From contig CAMFHP010000053.1 of NCBI GenBank assembly GCA_945952225.1, positions 1 to 52,220 on the forward strand: a stretch of DNA of 52,220 bases, in the 5' to 3' direction. Positions 25,867 through 37,559 of this stretch are shown here, one piece after another; the first letter of the stretch is position 1; each line of letters begins with the position of its first letter. Origin of the DNA: an uncultured Myxococcaceae bacterium. GTDB lineage: Bacteria > Myxococcota_A > Polyangia > Polyangiales > Ga0077539. Under the pieces are notes generated by a model that was not told the DNA's origin, did not search any database, and worked only from the letters and a program-made list of their open reading frames with translations. The translations under genes and the position numbers were made by a program.

Positions 25867-27501
25867 ATGGACCCTTCGACCGCCCTCCCCTCGCCGCTCC
25901 CCGCGTGGCCCTTCTGGCTCGCGACGGTGCTCCTCCCGACCGTCTCGTACGCGGGCGCGTGGATGCTCTCGGCGCTGGCCCTGCGCCTCGCGCGACAACC
26001 GCACGCGCGCACCGCGTCGCCGTCGCCCGTGGCGAACGCGCCCTTTCGCGAGCCCTCCACCGACCGCAGCGTGCACTGGATGGAGCGCGCGCGCCTCTCG
26101 CTCGGCCCGCGCACCGCGGCCGTGCTGATGACCTTCTTCGCGCCCCTCGTCGCGGGACTCCTCGCGTACGACCTCGCGGGCACCCATCGGGCTGCTCCCC
26201 TGGCGCTCTCGGTGGTGGGCGCGCTCCTCGGCGCGACGCGGGTGCGCACGCAGCACGAGTCTCGCCTCCGCGGCCGCACCTGGACCGCCTCCGACTGGGC
26301 GCGCAGCTACGCCGCGACGCTCCTGGTGCTCGCGCCGCACCTCGCCGTCGCGCTCGTCGTGATGCCCCTCATGCCCGCGCGCTTCACCCCGGGAGCGCTC
26401 GCGCTCGGCGCCGTCGCGCTGGCCGTGATGTACGCCCTCGGGCTCGGTCACGGATCCACGCTCGCGCGGTCCGTGGGCCTGCTCCGCACGCCCGATGCGC
26501 GCACGCAGCGGGTGCTCGACGAGGCCGCCGCGAAGGCCGGCCGCCGCCCCCGCGATCTGCTCATCGCGCCCGTCACCTCGGCGAACGTGTACACCTTCGC
26601 CGCCCTCGATCGTGTGGTGCTCACGGCGCCCGCCGCGGAAATTCTCGACGACGCGGAGCTCTCGGCCCTCTTCGGCCACGCGCTCGCGCACCTCGACGCC
26701 GCGGCCACCCTCGTGCACCGGCGCACGGCCGCGTCGCTCCTGCTCGCGGTGCCCTTCGTGTTCGCGCGTCCGCTGGTCACGCACCTCGGCGTGCTGGGCT
26801 TCTACGGTACGCTCGTCGCGGCCGTGGTCGCGCTGGTCGCGCTGCGGCGCTTCACGGCCTACGACTTTCAATCCGCCGACCGCTTCGCCACGGCGCGCGA
26901 GGGCGCCCCCGGCACGTACGCCCGCACGCTCGCGCGGGTCTACGAGTTCAACCTCGTGCCCGCGGTGCTCGCGCAGAAGAACCCCGCCCGCGCCCACCTC
27001 TACGACCGCATGCTCGACGCGGGCATCACCCCCGACGTGCCGCGGCCCGCGCCGCCGCGCGCCGGACGCGCCGTCGTGGCCTCCCTCGCGCTGACCGTGC
27101 TCTCGGCGATGGGCGGACTCGCCGCGGTCGACGCAATCCGTGAAGCGCGCCCCGACGACGACACCGCGCGCCTCGCCCTCGTGGGCCTCACCAACGGACG
27201 CGGCGCGACGCTCAGCGACCTCGCCCTCGACACGTGGCGCCGCAACGACGCCGCGCGCTCCGAGGCGCTCTACGCCCTCGCGGCCGAGGCCGATCCGCAC
27301 AACACCTTCGTGCTCACGAACCTCTCGATCGTGCAGAGCAACCGCGGACGCTGCGTCGAGGCCCGCGCCACCCTCGCACGCGCCCTCGTCGCCCTCGAAC
27401 GGCACCGCGCCCGCCACGGCCTCGTCGACGGCGAGGAGGCCTCCGTCTCCGCCGCCACCGACGGCCTCGCGCGCTGCGAAGCCGCCCCCGCCACCCGCTG
27501 A
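25867..27501 (+). CDS. Membrane M48-like protein with lost catalytic residues, plus TPR
   Basis: 544 aa from ATG 25867 (an in-frame GTG at 25852 overlaps the TAGGGT box). Several hydrophobic helices lie at about 13-40, 84-105, 110-123, 147-170 and 175-195. The cytosolic segment 215-345 follows the M48/HtpX order: AAAKAGRRPRDLLIAPVT, NVYTFAALDRVVLT, ILDDAELSALFGH. However, the zinc motif reads HALAH (271-275) in place of HExxH, and the region equivalent to ExxAD reads FQSAD (334-338). The catalytic Glu and the third ligand are therefore missing. Two more helices (about 288-325) and a C-terminal TPR-like segment (ALYALAAEADPHNTFVLTNLS) follow. It is probably a non-proteolytic membrane scaffold. 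The VWA gene starts 27 bases downstream. Confidence 0.8.
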   Translation: MDPSTALPSPLPAWPFWLATVLLPTVSYAGAWMLSALALRLARQPHARTASPSPVANAPFREPSTDRSVHWMERARLSLGPRTAAVLMTFFAPLVAGLLAYDLAGTHRAAPLALSVVGALLGATRVRTQHESRLRGRTWTASDWARSYAATLLVLAPHLAVALVVMPLMPARFTPGALALGAVALAVMYALGLGHGSTLARSVGLLRTPDARTQRVLDEAAAKAGRRPRDLLIAPVTSANVYTFAALDRVVLTAPAAEILDDAELSALFGHALAHLDAAATLVHRRTAASLLLAVPFVFARPLVTHLGVLGFYGTLVAAVVALVALRRFTAYDFQSADRFATAREGAPGTYARTLARVYEFNLVPAVLAQKNPARAHLYDRMLDAGITPDVPRPAPPRAGRAVVASLALTVLSAMGGLAAVDAIREARPDDDTARLALVGLTNGRGATLSDLALDTWRRNDAARSEALYALAAEADPHNTFVLTNLSIVQSNRGRCVEARATLARALVALERHRARHGLVDGEEASVSAATDGLARCEAAPATR

Positions 27502-27515
27502 CCACGCGACCGCGA

Positions 27516-27521
27516 TAGCGT
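27516..27521 (+). promoter_or_regulatory. Predicted -10 box (TAGCGT) of the VWA gene
   Basis: TAGCGT ends 7 nt before ATG 27529. This spacing would put the transcription start at or next to the start codon. Confidence 0.4.
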
Positions 27522-27528
27522 CGCGGCC

Positions 27529-28629
27529 ATGTCCCACGCCCACGGATCGCTCGCTCCCACCATCGCCGACCTGCACGTCGAGGGAGACCTCGTGCGCGTC
27601 ACGCTGCGCCACGATCCCGCCCTCGACGGCGTGGAGATGGCCCTCTACGTCGACGGCTCCGCGAGCATGGTCGACGAGTTCACGTACCGCGACAGCTCCG
27701 AACTCCCCGACCACGACGACCACGACGACCACGCGCCGCCCGCGACGCTCACCTCGTCGGCCACCGTCGATCGCCCCGCGAAGAAGCCCGCGCCCCGCCC
27801 CGGATGGATCGCGCGTTTGTTCGGATGGTTCCGCGGCGACGACCACGACGAAGAGCACGACGACGACCACGGCGCACACGCGACCGCGCCGACGCGGGAG
27901 GAGCCTCCGCGCGCGAAGACCGGCGTGCGCACCAACGAGGTCGAGCCCCAGGTGCGGCGCATGCTCGCGTACCTCGCCCGCAAGGATCACAACGGTCGCC
28001 TGCGCCTCGCGTACTGGGCGTGCGGACCCGACGGCGAAGACATCGAACAGATCGGCGAACTCTCGGGAGAGGACGCCGACACGCTGGCGGTGCCGGGTCC
28101 GAAGGATCCGGGCTCGCTCACGCGGCTCGCCCCGGCGATGCGCGATTTCATCGCGTACCTTCGAAGCGCGCGCGGGGTGAAGCGCGCATGCGGGGTGTTC
28201 ATCACCGACGGGCAGATCGCCGACATGGGTGCGGTGCAGAGGCTCACGCGCGAGCTGGGCGCGCAGGTGAACGCGCGCAGGCTCCCGCCGCTCCACCTCG
28301 TGCTGGTGGGCATCGGCGAGCAGGTGAACGAGCGTCAGCTCGCGACGATCGCCGACACCGAGGTTCCGGGGGTCGACCACCTGTGGTGCCACCGCGTCGC
28401 CCACGAGATGCACGAGATGGCCTCGCTCGTGTCGGGCCTCGTCGACCGCACGATGGTGGTCGCTCCGCGCGGCGCGGTCTTCGACGACGAGGGCGAGCGC
28501 GTCGCCGTGTGGGAGCGCGGACTGCCGGGGGTGATCGAGTTCCGTCTGCCCGCGGGGCACCGCGCGTTCACGCTCGACGTCGACGGCGCGCGGTACACGC
28601 AGCCGTTGCCTGACGGGCGCGCGCACTGA
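27529..28629 (+). CDS. VWA-domain protein with His/Asp-rich inserts
   Basis: 366 aa, no signal peptide. The metal-dependent adhesion site is intact at its first motif, DGSAS (42-46 in LYVDGSASMVDEF), with a later Asp in VFITDGQI. The domain is interrupted after the first strand by about 90 residues that include two His/Asp clusters (DHDDHDDHA and DDHDEEHDDDHGAH), which could bind divalent metal. The remaining Rossmann strands (RLRLAYWACG, RACGVFITDG, PPLHLVLVGIG) and a short C-terminal beta segment complete it. The layout recalls cytosolic VWA proteins of the tellurite-resistance/stress type, but I cannot name the family. It follows the M48-like gene and may form a functional pair with it. 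Confidence 0.82.
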   Translation: MSHAHGSLAPTIADLHVEGDLVRVTLRHDPALDGVEMALYVDGSASMVDEFTYRDSSELPDHDDHDDHAPPATLTSSATVDRPAKKPAPRPGWIARLFGWFRGDDHDEEHDDDHGAHATAPTREEPPRAKTGVRTNEVEPQVRRMLAYLARKDHNGRLRLAYWACGPDGEDIEQIGELSGEDADTLAVPGPKDPGSLTRLAPAMRDFIAYLRSARGVKRACGVFITDGQIADMGAVQRLTRELGAQVNARRLPPLHLVLVGIGEQVNERQLATIADTEVPGVDHLWCHRVAHEMHEMASLVSGLVDRTMVVAPRGAVFDDEGERVAVWERGLPGVIEFRLPAGHRAFTLDVDGARYTQPLPDGRAH

Positions 28630-28638
28630 GCCCACCGC

Positions 28639-28664
28639 GTCGGCGCCTCGACGAAGACGCCGAC
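28639..28664. terminator. Hairpin between convergent genes
   Basis: A 7-bp perfect inverted repeat (GTCGGCG / CGCCGAC, 28639-28645 and 28658-28664, 12-nt loop) lies between the VWA gene and the convergent Cys-module lipoprotein. No T-tract follows, so its role as a terminator is tentative. Confidence 0.4.
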
Positions 28665-28713
28665 CGGTAGACCTGACGAGGATGTGCGGAGAGAGAGACG
28701 GCGGGCGCGCGAC

Positions 28714-31260
28714 TCAGGGGCGCGTCACGAGCACCGAGTACGAGCCGCCGGCGCCGGAGAACCCGTCGACCACGAGCGCGTGGATGCCCGCGCCCGCACC
28801 GACCGCCGCCGAGAGCGTCGACTGCGGCACGCACGAGGCCGTGGCGCTGTCGTTGTTGCACTCCGAGGCGACGCCGCTGCCGTGCACGACGCTGAGCACG
28901 GTGTTCCACGTCGCGCGGCTGCACGTGGAGGCCGAGAGGGTGCCCGCGGCGGTCTCGGGGCACGTGGGCCACCAGAAGGCCTGCTCCGGGCCCGAGCCGC
29001 CGCACGTGACGCTCGTGTAGCCGCTCGCGGCGCCCGGAACCGTGGTGCCCGAGCGCACCGAGAGTCCGCGCGCGAGCAGTCCGAGCGTGCCGGTGCCGAC
29101 GTTGAGGTGCTGAAAGCGCAGCGTCGCCGTGCCCGGCGTGCCGTTCGACGAGAGCACGAGGAAGTACGTGCCCGGGTTGAGCACCGTGTAGACCTGCGAG
29201 GCCGTGCCGCCCGTGGTGCACGACGCGCCGAGGTTGTCGTCGCACACGAGGTCGCCCGCGGTCTGCGAGGTGCGCATCGCGGTGCCGCAGGCCGTCGCGA
29301 AGAAGAGCTTCGTGTCGAAGGTCGTGCCGAAGGTGTCGGCGTACACGAGCTCACGGCGCGTGAGCGTGAAGCGATAGAACACATCGGCGCCGCCCACCGC
29401 GTCGCAGGGCGAGTCGAGTTCGTGCGTCGCGCTGGTCATGTTCACCGAGAGCGTGATCTGCGAGCCCGCCGAGAGGTTGATCTCCGTCGCGGCCGAGCAC
29501 GCGTCGTTCGCGGGCGGGGGCACCACGCAGCGTCCCGACGAGCACACGAGCCCACGCGCGCAGGCCCGCGCGCAGGCACCGCAGTTCGCGCTGTCGGTGA
29601 GCACGTTCACACACGCCGTGCCGCACGCCGTGAGCGGACGCGGACACACCGTCGTGCACGCGCCGCTGATGCAGTACTGCCCCGTCGGACACGCGCGCCC
29701 GCACGCGCCGCAGTTCGCCTCGTCGGTGTTCGTCGAGGTCTCGCAGCCGTTGGTCACGTCGCGGTCGCAGTTGGCGTAGCCCGCGTTGCACGTTCCGATG
29801 CCGCACGCGCCCGCCGCGCAGGCCGCCGTCGCGTTGGGCACGGAGCACGTGTTGCCGCAGCGCCCGCAGTTGCGCACGTCGGTGTTCGTGGCCGTCTCGC
29901 AGCCGTCGCTCGCGTCGTTGTCGCAGTTGGCGAAGCCCATGTTGCACGCGATGGCGCACGCGCCCGCCACGCACGACGCCGTGCCGTTGGTGCGGTTGCA
30001 CGCAAGGCCGCAGCCGCCGCAGTTGGCCACGTCGGTGTTGAGGTTGCGCTCGCACCCGTTGGTCACGGTGCTGTCGCAGTCACCGAAGCCCGGCGTGCAG
30101 CTCGCGACCGTGCACGCGCTCGCCACGCAGGCGCCCGTCGCGTTGGCCGGGGCGCACGCGCGTCCGCACGCGCCGCAGCTCGCCGTGCTCGTCGTGGTGT
30201 CGACGCAGGCGCCGCTGCACAGCATGAAGGGCGAGGCGCACGAGGCCACGCAGCGTCCGCCCGAGCAGAACGAGCCCGCCGCGCAGCGGTTGCCGCACGC
30301 GCCGCAGTTGTTCGAATCGGCGGTGGTGGCGGTCTCGCATCCGTTGGCCGCGCTGCCGTCGCAGTTCGCGAAGCCCGACGCGCAGCTCGCGACGGTGCAC
30401 GCGCCGGCGGCGCATCCCGCGGTGGCGTTGGCGAGGCGGCACACGACGCCGCATCCGCCGCAGTTCGTGGCCGTGGTGTTGAGGTTCACCTCGCAGCCGT
30501 TGGCCACGTTGTCGTCGCAGTCGCCGAAGCCCGACGCGCAGGTGACGTTGCACATGCCCGCGGCGCAGGCGGCCGTCGCGTTCGTGCCCGAGCTGCACGC
30601 GGCGTTGCAGGCGCCGCAGTTCGTGGCCGACGTGGCGAGGTTCACCTCGCAGCCGTTGGCCGGGTTCATGTCGCAGTCGGCGAAGCCCGCGTTGCAGGTG
30701 GTGACGCACGCGCGCGCCGCGCACACCGCCGTGGCGTTGGCCGTCGTGCGGCACGCGGTCGTGCACGAACCACAGTGCGTGGCGTCGTTGCGGAGGTCGA
30801 CCTCGCAGCCGTTCATCGGGCTCATGTCGCAGTCGGCGAAGCCGTCTTCGCAGGCCATGACGGTGCAGCGTCCCGCGGCGCACGACGCGGTGGCGTTGGC
30901 GAGGTCGCAGACGGTGCCGCACGCGCCGCAGTTCGCCGCCGAGGTCTGCACGTCGACGCACGCGCCGCCGCAACACTGGCGGCCTCCCGTGCAGTCGGCC
31001 GCGGAGGTACAGCTCCCGCCGTCGGACGCGTCGGGCGTGACGTCGGGGCTGACATCGGGCGTGACGTCGGGGGTCACATCGGGCGTCACGTCAGGGGTCA
31101 CGTCGGGCGTGACGTCGGGGGTCGCATCGGGCTGCGCGTCGGCGCGCACGTCGGCCGCAGCGTCGCCCGTACGGAACTCATCCGTCGGAAAGCTGCATCC
31201 CGTCGCGACCGCCGCCGCCGACAGCACCCACACACAGAAGGAAGGGGTCTGGCGTCTCAT
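28714..31260 (-). CDS. Large Cys-module lipoprotein
   Basis: 848 aa. The signal peptide ends in lipobox ATGC (Cys22). A DVTP-repeat linker (45-76) follows. Residues about 84-575 hold roughly a dozen Cys-rich modules of 35-50 residues: NCGACGxxC, then an Ala/Thr-rich strand, GxC, and often CxxGFxxCDxxxxNGCExxxxT. The C-terminal 270 residues are two beta-sandwich segments (ANDACSAATEINLSAGS ... YTVLNPGTYFLVLSSNG) resembling bacterial pre-peptidase C-terminal domains. It is probably a rigid, disulfide-linked surface rod. The family is widespread in myxobacteria but of unknown function. TAGGCT 6 nt before the start may be the -10 box. Confidence 0.88.
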   Translation of the reverse strand: MRRQTPSFCVWVLSAAAVATGCSFPTDEFRTGDAAADVRADAQPDATPDVTPDVTPDVTPDVTPDVTPDVSPDVTPDASDGGSCTSAADCTGGRQCCGGACVDVQTSAANCGACGTVCDLANATASCAAGRCTVMACEDGFADCDMSPMNGCEVDLRNDATHCGSCTTACRTTANATAVCAARACVTTCNAGFADCDMNPANGCEVNLATSATNCGACNAACSSGTNATAACAAGMCNVTCASGFGDCDDNVANGCEVNLNTTATNCGGCGVVCRLANATAGCAAGACTVASCASGFANCDGSAANGCETATTADSNNCGACGNRCAAGSFCSGGRCVASCASPFMLCSGACVDTTTSTASCGACGRACAPANATGACVASACTVASCTPGFGDCDSTVTNGCERNLNTDVANCGGCGLACNRTNGTASCVAGACAIACNMGFANCDNDASDGCETATNTDVRNCGRCGNTCSVPNATAACAAGACGIGTCNAGYANCDRDVTNGCETSTNTDEANCGACGRACPTGQYCISGACTTVCPRPLTACGTACVNVLTDSANCGACARACARGLVCSSGRCVVPPPANDACSAATEINLSAGSQITLSVNMTSATHELDSPCDAVGGADVFYRFTLTRRELVYADTFGTTFDTKLFFATACGTAMRTSQTAGDLVCDDNLGASCTTGGTASQVYTVLNPGTYFLVLSSNGTPGTATLRFQHLNVGTGTLGLLARGLSVRSGTTVPGAASGYTSVTCGGSGPEQAFWWPTCPETAAGTLSASTCSRATWNTVLSVVHGSGVASECNNDSATASCVPQSTLSAAVGAGAGIHALVVDGFSGAGGSYSVLVTRP
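31033..31128 (-). repeat. 12-bp tandem repeat encoding DVTP units
   Basis: Eight 12-bp units encode DATP, DVTP (six copies) and DVSP just after the lipobox of the Cys-module lipoprotein. It is a Pro/Asp stalk, and likely length-variable. Confidence 0.88.
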
Positions 31261-31266
31261 GGCCGC

Positions 31267-31272
31267 AGCCTA
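31267..31272 (-). promoter_or_regulatory. Predicted -10 box (TAGGCT) of the Cys-module lipoprotein
   Basis: On the minus strand TAGGCT ends 6 nt before ATG 31260, which lacks a Shine-Dalgarno. The -35 region is weak. Confidence 0.35.
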
Positions 31273-31314
31273 CGCGACGGCGCGACGGCGAATCCACCCT
31301 CGCGCGACGAAAGG

Positions 31315-32730
31315 TCACACGCCCTTCGCGGCAGCGCCTTCGAGCGCCCCACGGAGCTTCGCCCGGGCCTCGTGGGCGACGCTTCCGCCCCAGGCGACGG
31401 CGCGCGTCCACGCCTCGCGAGCGCCCGCGAGATCGTCACGGCGGGCGAGCGCGTCGCCGAGCGTGAGCCACACGTTGGCCTCGACGCGGGCCAGCGCGCC
31501 GGTGCCCCGTGCGAGGGCGTGGGCGGGCACCTCCTGCGCGACCGCGAGGGCCCCGCGGAGGCGCTCCACGGCGGCCTCCGTGCGGTCGACGTCGGCGGGC
31601 AGGGCGAGCATCGTCTGCGCGAGCACGAGGCCCGTGCGTGCGCGTTCTTCGGGCGCGTCGGCGGGGTCATCGAGGGCCGTGTCGAGGGTCGCCACCGCGG
31701 CGCCTGCGTCGAGCATCCCGTCGCCCGCCTTCGCGGCCTCCCACAGCACCGCCGCCGCGTGAAACGCCCGCGCGAGTCCCCACCGCGGACGCCTCGCGAG
31801 CGCAGCCTCGCAGTGCGCGCGCGCCGCCGCAGGATCGTCGCCATCGAGCGCCGCGACGCCCATCGCCAGCATCACCCACGCCTCGTCGACGCCCGCGGCC
31901 CGCGCCTGCATCGCCGCCTCGCCCGCGCGCTTCGATGGGCCCGTCGCGAGCAGCAGGCGCACGCGCTCCACGTGAAGCGCAGCGTCGGCCCCGCCCCGCG
32001 CGATGGACTGATCGAGCACCACGAGGCGCAGCACGGCGCCTTCGCTCCAGGCCGCAGCCACCGGACGCCAGTGGGCGCGCGCGGCCTCCGTCGACGCGCG
32101 CCGCGCCGCGTGGAGGGCCGCTTCGAAGTGGGCCTGCGTGAGGTGCACCTGCCACGCGTCGAGCACGCCCGCGAAGAGGCGCACGCGCTCCGCGGCCTTC
32201 GCAGAAGGCGCGCCGTCGAGGGTGAGCGTGTCGACGGTGAGGCCGTGGGCCACGCGCGCGAAGTGTTCCGCCGCGTCGAGGCAGCGGGTGAGGGCCTCAC
32301 GCACGCGGGGCTCCTGCTCCGTGGCGGCGAGGAGGGCTGCGAACGCAGGCGCGATGGCGTCTCCGCGGAGGTGCATGGCCTGGGCGAGCGCGCGCGACGC
32401 GGGCGGCAGCGACGCGCGGTCGACGGGCGGACGCGCGTGCGTCGAGAGCAGCGCCGCGGCCCGCTTCACATCGCGAGGACCGAGCGGTGCCGCGGCGCCC
32501 GCGAGCAGCCGTTGGATGTCGGGCAGCGAGAGCCCCTCGGCGCGCATGGCCTTCACGCGCAGCAGCGCCGCGACGTGACGGTCGTCGTACCAGGCCACCG
32601 TGGCGGCGGTCTTCTCGGGTGCGGGCAGCAGCCCGAGGCGCACGTAGTGGTGGATCACATCGCGCGTGAGCCCGGTCTCGCGCTCCAGGTCTCCCACGCG
32701 GAGCCGTCGGGGTCGGGGTTTGCGCGCCAT
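31315..32730 (-). CDS. MerR-family regulator with long TPR-like C-terminus
   Basis: 471 aa. The N-terminal 75 residues are a MerR winged-helix DNA-binding domain (RVGDLERETGLTRDVIHHYVRLGLLP, YDDRHVAALLRVKAMRAEGLSLPDI). MerR proteins twist promoters with long -10/-35 spacers. Instead of a short effector-binding tail it has about 390 residues of Ala/Arg-rich helical hairpins resembling TPR or bacterial-transcription-activation repeats (DDPAAARAHCEAALARRPRWGLARAF). No metal-binding Cys is present, so the input is likely a protein or larger ligand. A GGAG site lies 8 nt before the ATG. It is 24 bases downstream of the lipid-kinase gene on the same strand. Confidence 0.85.
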   Translation of the reverse strand: MARKPRPRRLRVGDLERETGLTRDVIHHYVRLGLLPAPEKTAATVAWYDDRHVAALLRVKAMRAEGLSLPDIQRLLAGAAAPLGPRDVKRAAALLSTHARPPVDRASLPPASRALAQAMHLRGDAIAPAFAALLAATEQEPRVREALTRCLDAAEHFARVAHGLTVDTLTLDGAPSAKAAERVRLFAGVLDAWQVHLTQAHFEAALHAARRASTEAARAHWRPVAAAWSEGAVLRLVVLDQSIARGGADAALHVERVRLLLATGPSKRAGEAAMQARAAGVDEAWVMLAMGVAALDGDDPAAARAHCEAALARRPRWGLARAFHAAAVLWEAAKAGDGMLDAGAAVATLDTALDDPADAPEERARTGLVLAQTMLALPADVDRTEAAVERLRGALAVAQEVPAHALARGTGALARVEANVWLTLGDALARRDDLAGAREAWTRAVAWGGSVAHEARAKLRGALEGAAAKGV

Positions 32731-32754
32731 CGCGAGAACTCCGCTCCGAAGAGG

Positions 32755-33699
32755 CTACGCGCGCAGCAGCCGCACGAGGCCCGGCAGCGCCGTGAACGTG
32801 CCCGGAATGCGCCCCGGCGTCTCGCCGTCGACGTCGAGCAGCACCGCGTCGTCGCTGAAGATCTTCACCTCGCGACCGCGGGCCGTGTGCACGTTCTTCG
32901 AGCCCAGGTGCGAGCCGTCGTAGAGCGTGCGCGACACGTTCGCGAGCTCGACGAGGGGAAGGTTCCCCAGCACGGTCACGTCGAGCAATCCGTCGTCGGG
33001 CGCCGCGTGGGGGCACACGAACATGCCGCCGCCGAAGGCCCTTCCGTTGGCCACGGCCACGGTGAGCGCGCGGTCGTCGAAGACCACCTTGCCGTCGACC
33101 TCGACGCGCACGGGCTGATGCTTCCACCCCACGAGGGCGCGGGCGCTGGCGGCGAAGTACGCGGCCTTGCCCGTGAGCCACTTCGGTCCCTTCGCGACGT
33201 ACTGATCGACGCGGCCGCTCATGCCGCAGCTCGCGATGTTCACGAAGAGCTTGCGGGCGGGCGCGCCGTCGTTGGTGTGGTAGTCGAGGCGGCCCACGTC
33301 GAGGGGAGAGGGCGTCGCGCGCGCGAGCCAGTCGGCGATGCCCGAGGGGTTCGTGGGCATGTGGAGCGTGCGCGCCGCGAGGTCGCCGCCCGTGCCCGCA
33401 GGGAGCGCCGCGAACACGGTCTTCGACGCATCGAGCAGCGTGCCGTCGTCGAGGAGCAGCGAACCGATCACGTCGTGGAGCGTGCCGTCGCCGCCCATCA
33501 TCCCGACGATGGGCGCGCCGCCCGAGACCAGCTTGCGCGTGAGGTCGACGAGGCCCGCGCGGCTCGCCGTGCGATGCACGTTCACCGAGAAGCCCGACCG
33601 CGCGAGCTCGCGGGTCATGTCGCCGAGCAGACGTCCGGCGCGACCGCCACCGGCCGCAGGATTCACCAACAGTTCGATCTCACGTCCCACGCGCTTCAT
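32755..33699 (-). CDS. Diacylglycerol kinase-family lipid kinase
   Basis: 314 aa of the DgkB/YegS/LCB5 type, which phosphorylate diacylglycerol or related lipids with ATP. Motifs: LLVNPAAGGGRAG (10-22), GMMGGDGTLHDV with the GGDGT nucleotide motif (about 66-77), and LPAGTGGDLAART (about 99-111). The C-terminal part is the beta-rich lipid-binding domain (DDRALTVAVANGRAFGGGM, APDDGLLDVTVLG). A GGAGG site lies only 2 nt before ATG 33699, so GTG 33690 (11 nt away) is a possible alternative start. Cotranscription with the MerR-TPR gene suggests a lipid-responsive regulator (inference). Confidence 0.88.
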   Translation of the reverse strand: MKRVGREIELLVNPAAGGGRAGRLLGDMTRELARSGFSVNVHRTASRAGLVDLTRKLVSGGAPIVGMMGGDGTLHDVIGSLLLDDGTLLDASKTVFAALPAGTGGDLAARTLHMPTNPSGIADWLARATPSPLDVGRLDYHTNDGAPARKLFVNIASCGMSGRVDQYVAKGPKWLTGKAAYFAASARALVGWKHQPVRVEVDGKVVFDDRALTVAVANGRAFGGGMFVCPHAAPDDGLLDVTVLGNLPLVELANVSRTLYDGSHLGSKNVHTARGREVKIFSDDAVLLDVDGETPGRIPGTFTALPGLVRLLRA

Positions 33700-33828
33700 T
33701 GCCTCCCGACGGCGGAGCGACGCTTCTACCGCGGACGCGCGCCCCCGATCCAGCGCGACGACACGCCGGGCCGGGGAGCGCTTGTTTTCAGGGAGATTTC
33801 GAAGAGGGAACGGGAGGGAGGGGAGCGC

Positions 33829-35007
<1,179 letters not shown>

Positions 35008-35021
35008 GGGGGAGGTTCCTC

Positions 35022-37415
<2,394 letters not shown>

Positions 37416-37486
37416 GTCGAGCGACTCCTTCTCGTCGCGTGCGCAGAGGGGCGCTGCAACGACGCAGCGCAGCGCAGGCGGCCGGG

Positions 37487-37515
37487 TGTATACCCACGCG
37501 CCGGGGAGATGTCAC
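37487..37515 (-). promoter_or_regulatory. Predicted promoter of the fadN-fadA operon
   Basis: On the minus strand GTGACA (37510-37515) and TATACA (37487-37492) are spaced by 17 bases, a good sigma-70-type match, about 70 nt before the fadN start. The -10 lies in a GTATAC core that could also serve as a repressor half-site. Confidence 0.6.
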
Positions 37516-37559
37516 CGCGCGATTTCTGCGGCGCGAAGGGCGCTTCGAAGGGGTCGCGG

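Noticed and set aside
23797-28635. 1612-residue minus-strand open frame
   Set aside because: It is an artefact of high GC: antisense to four plus-strand genes with recognisable features, Arg/Glu/His-rich and with no domain.
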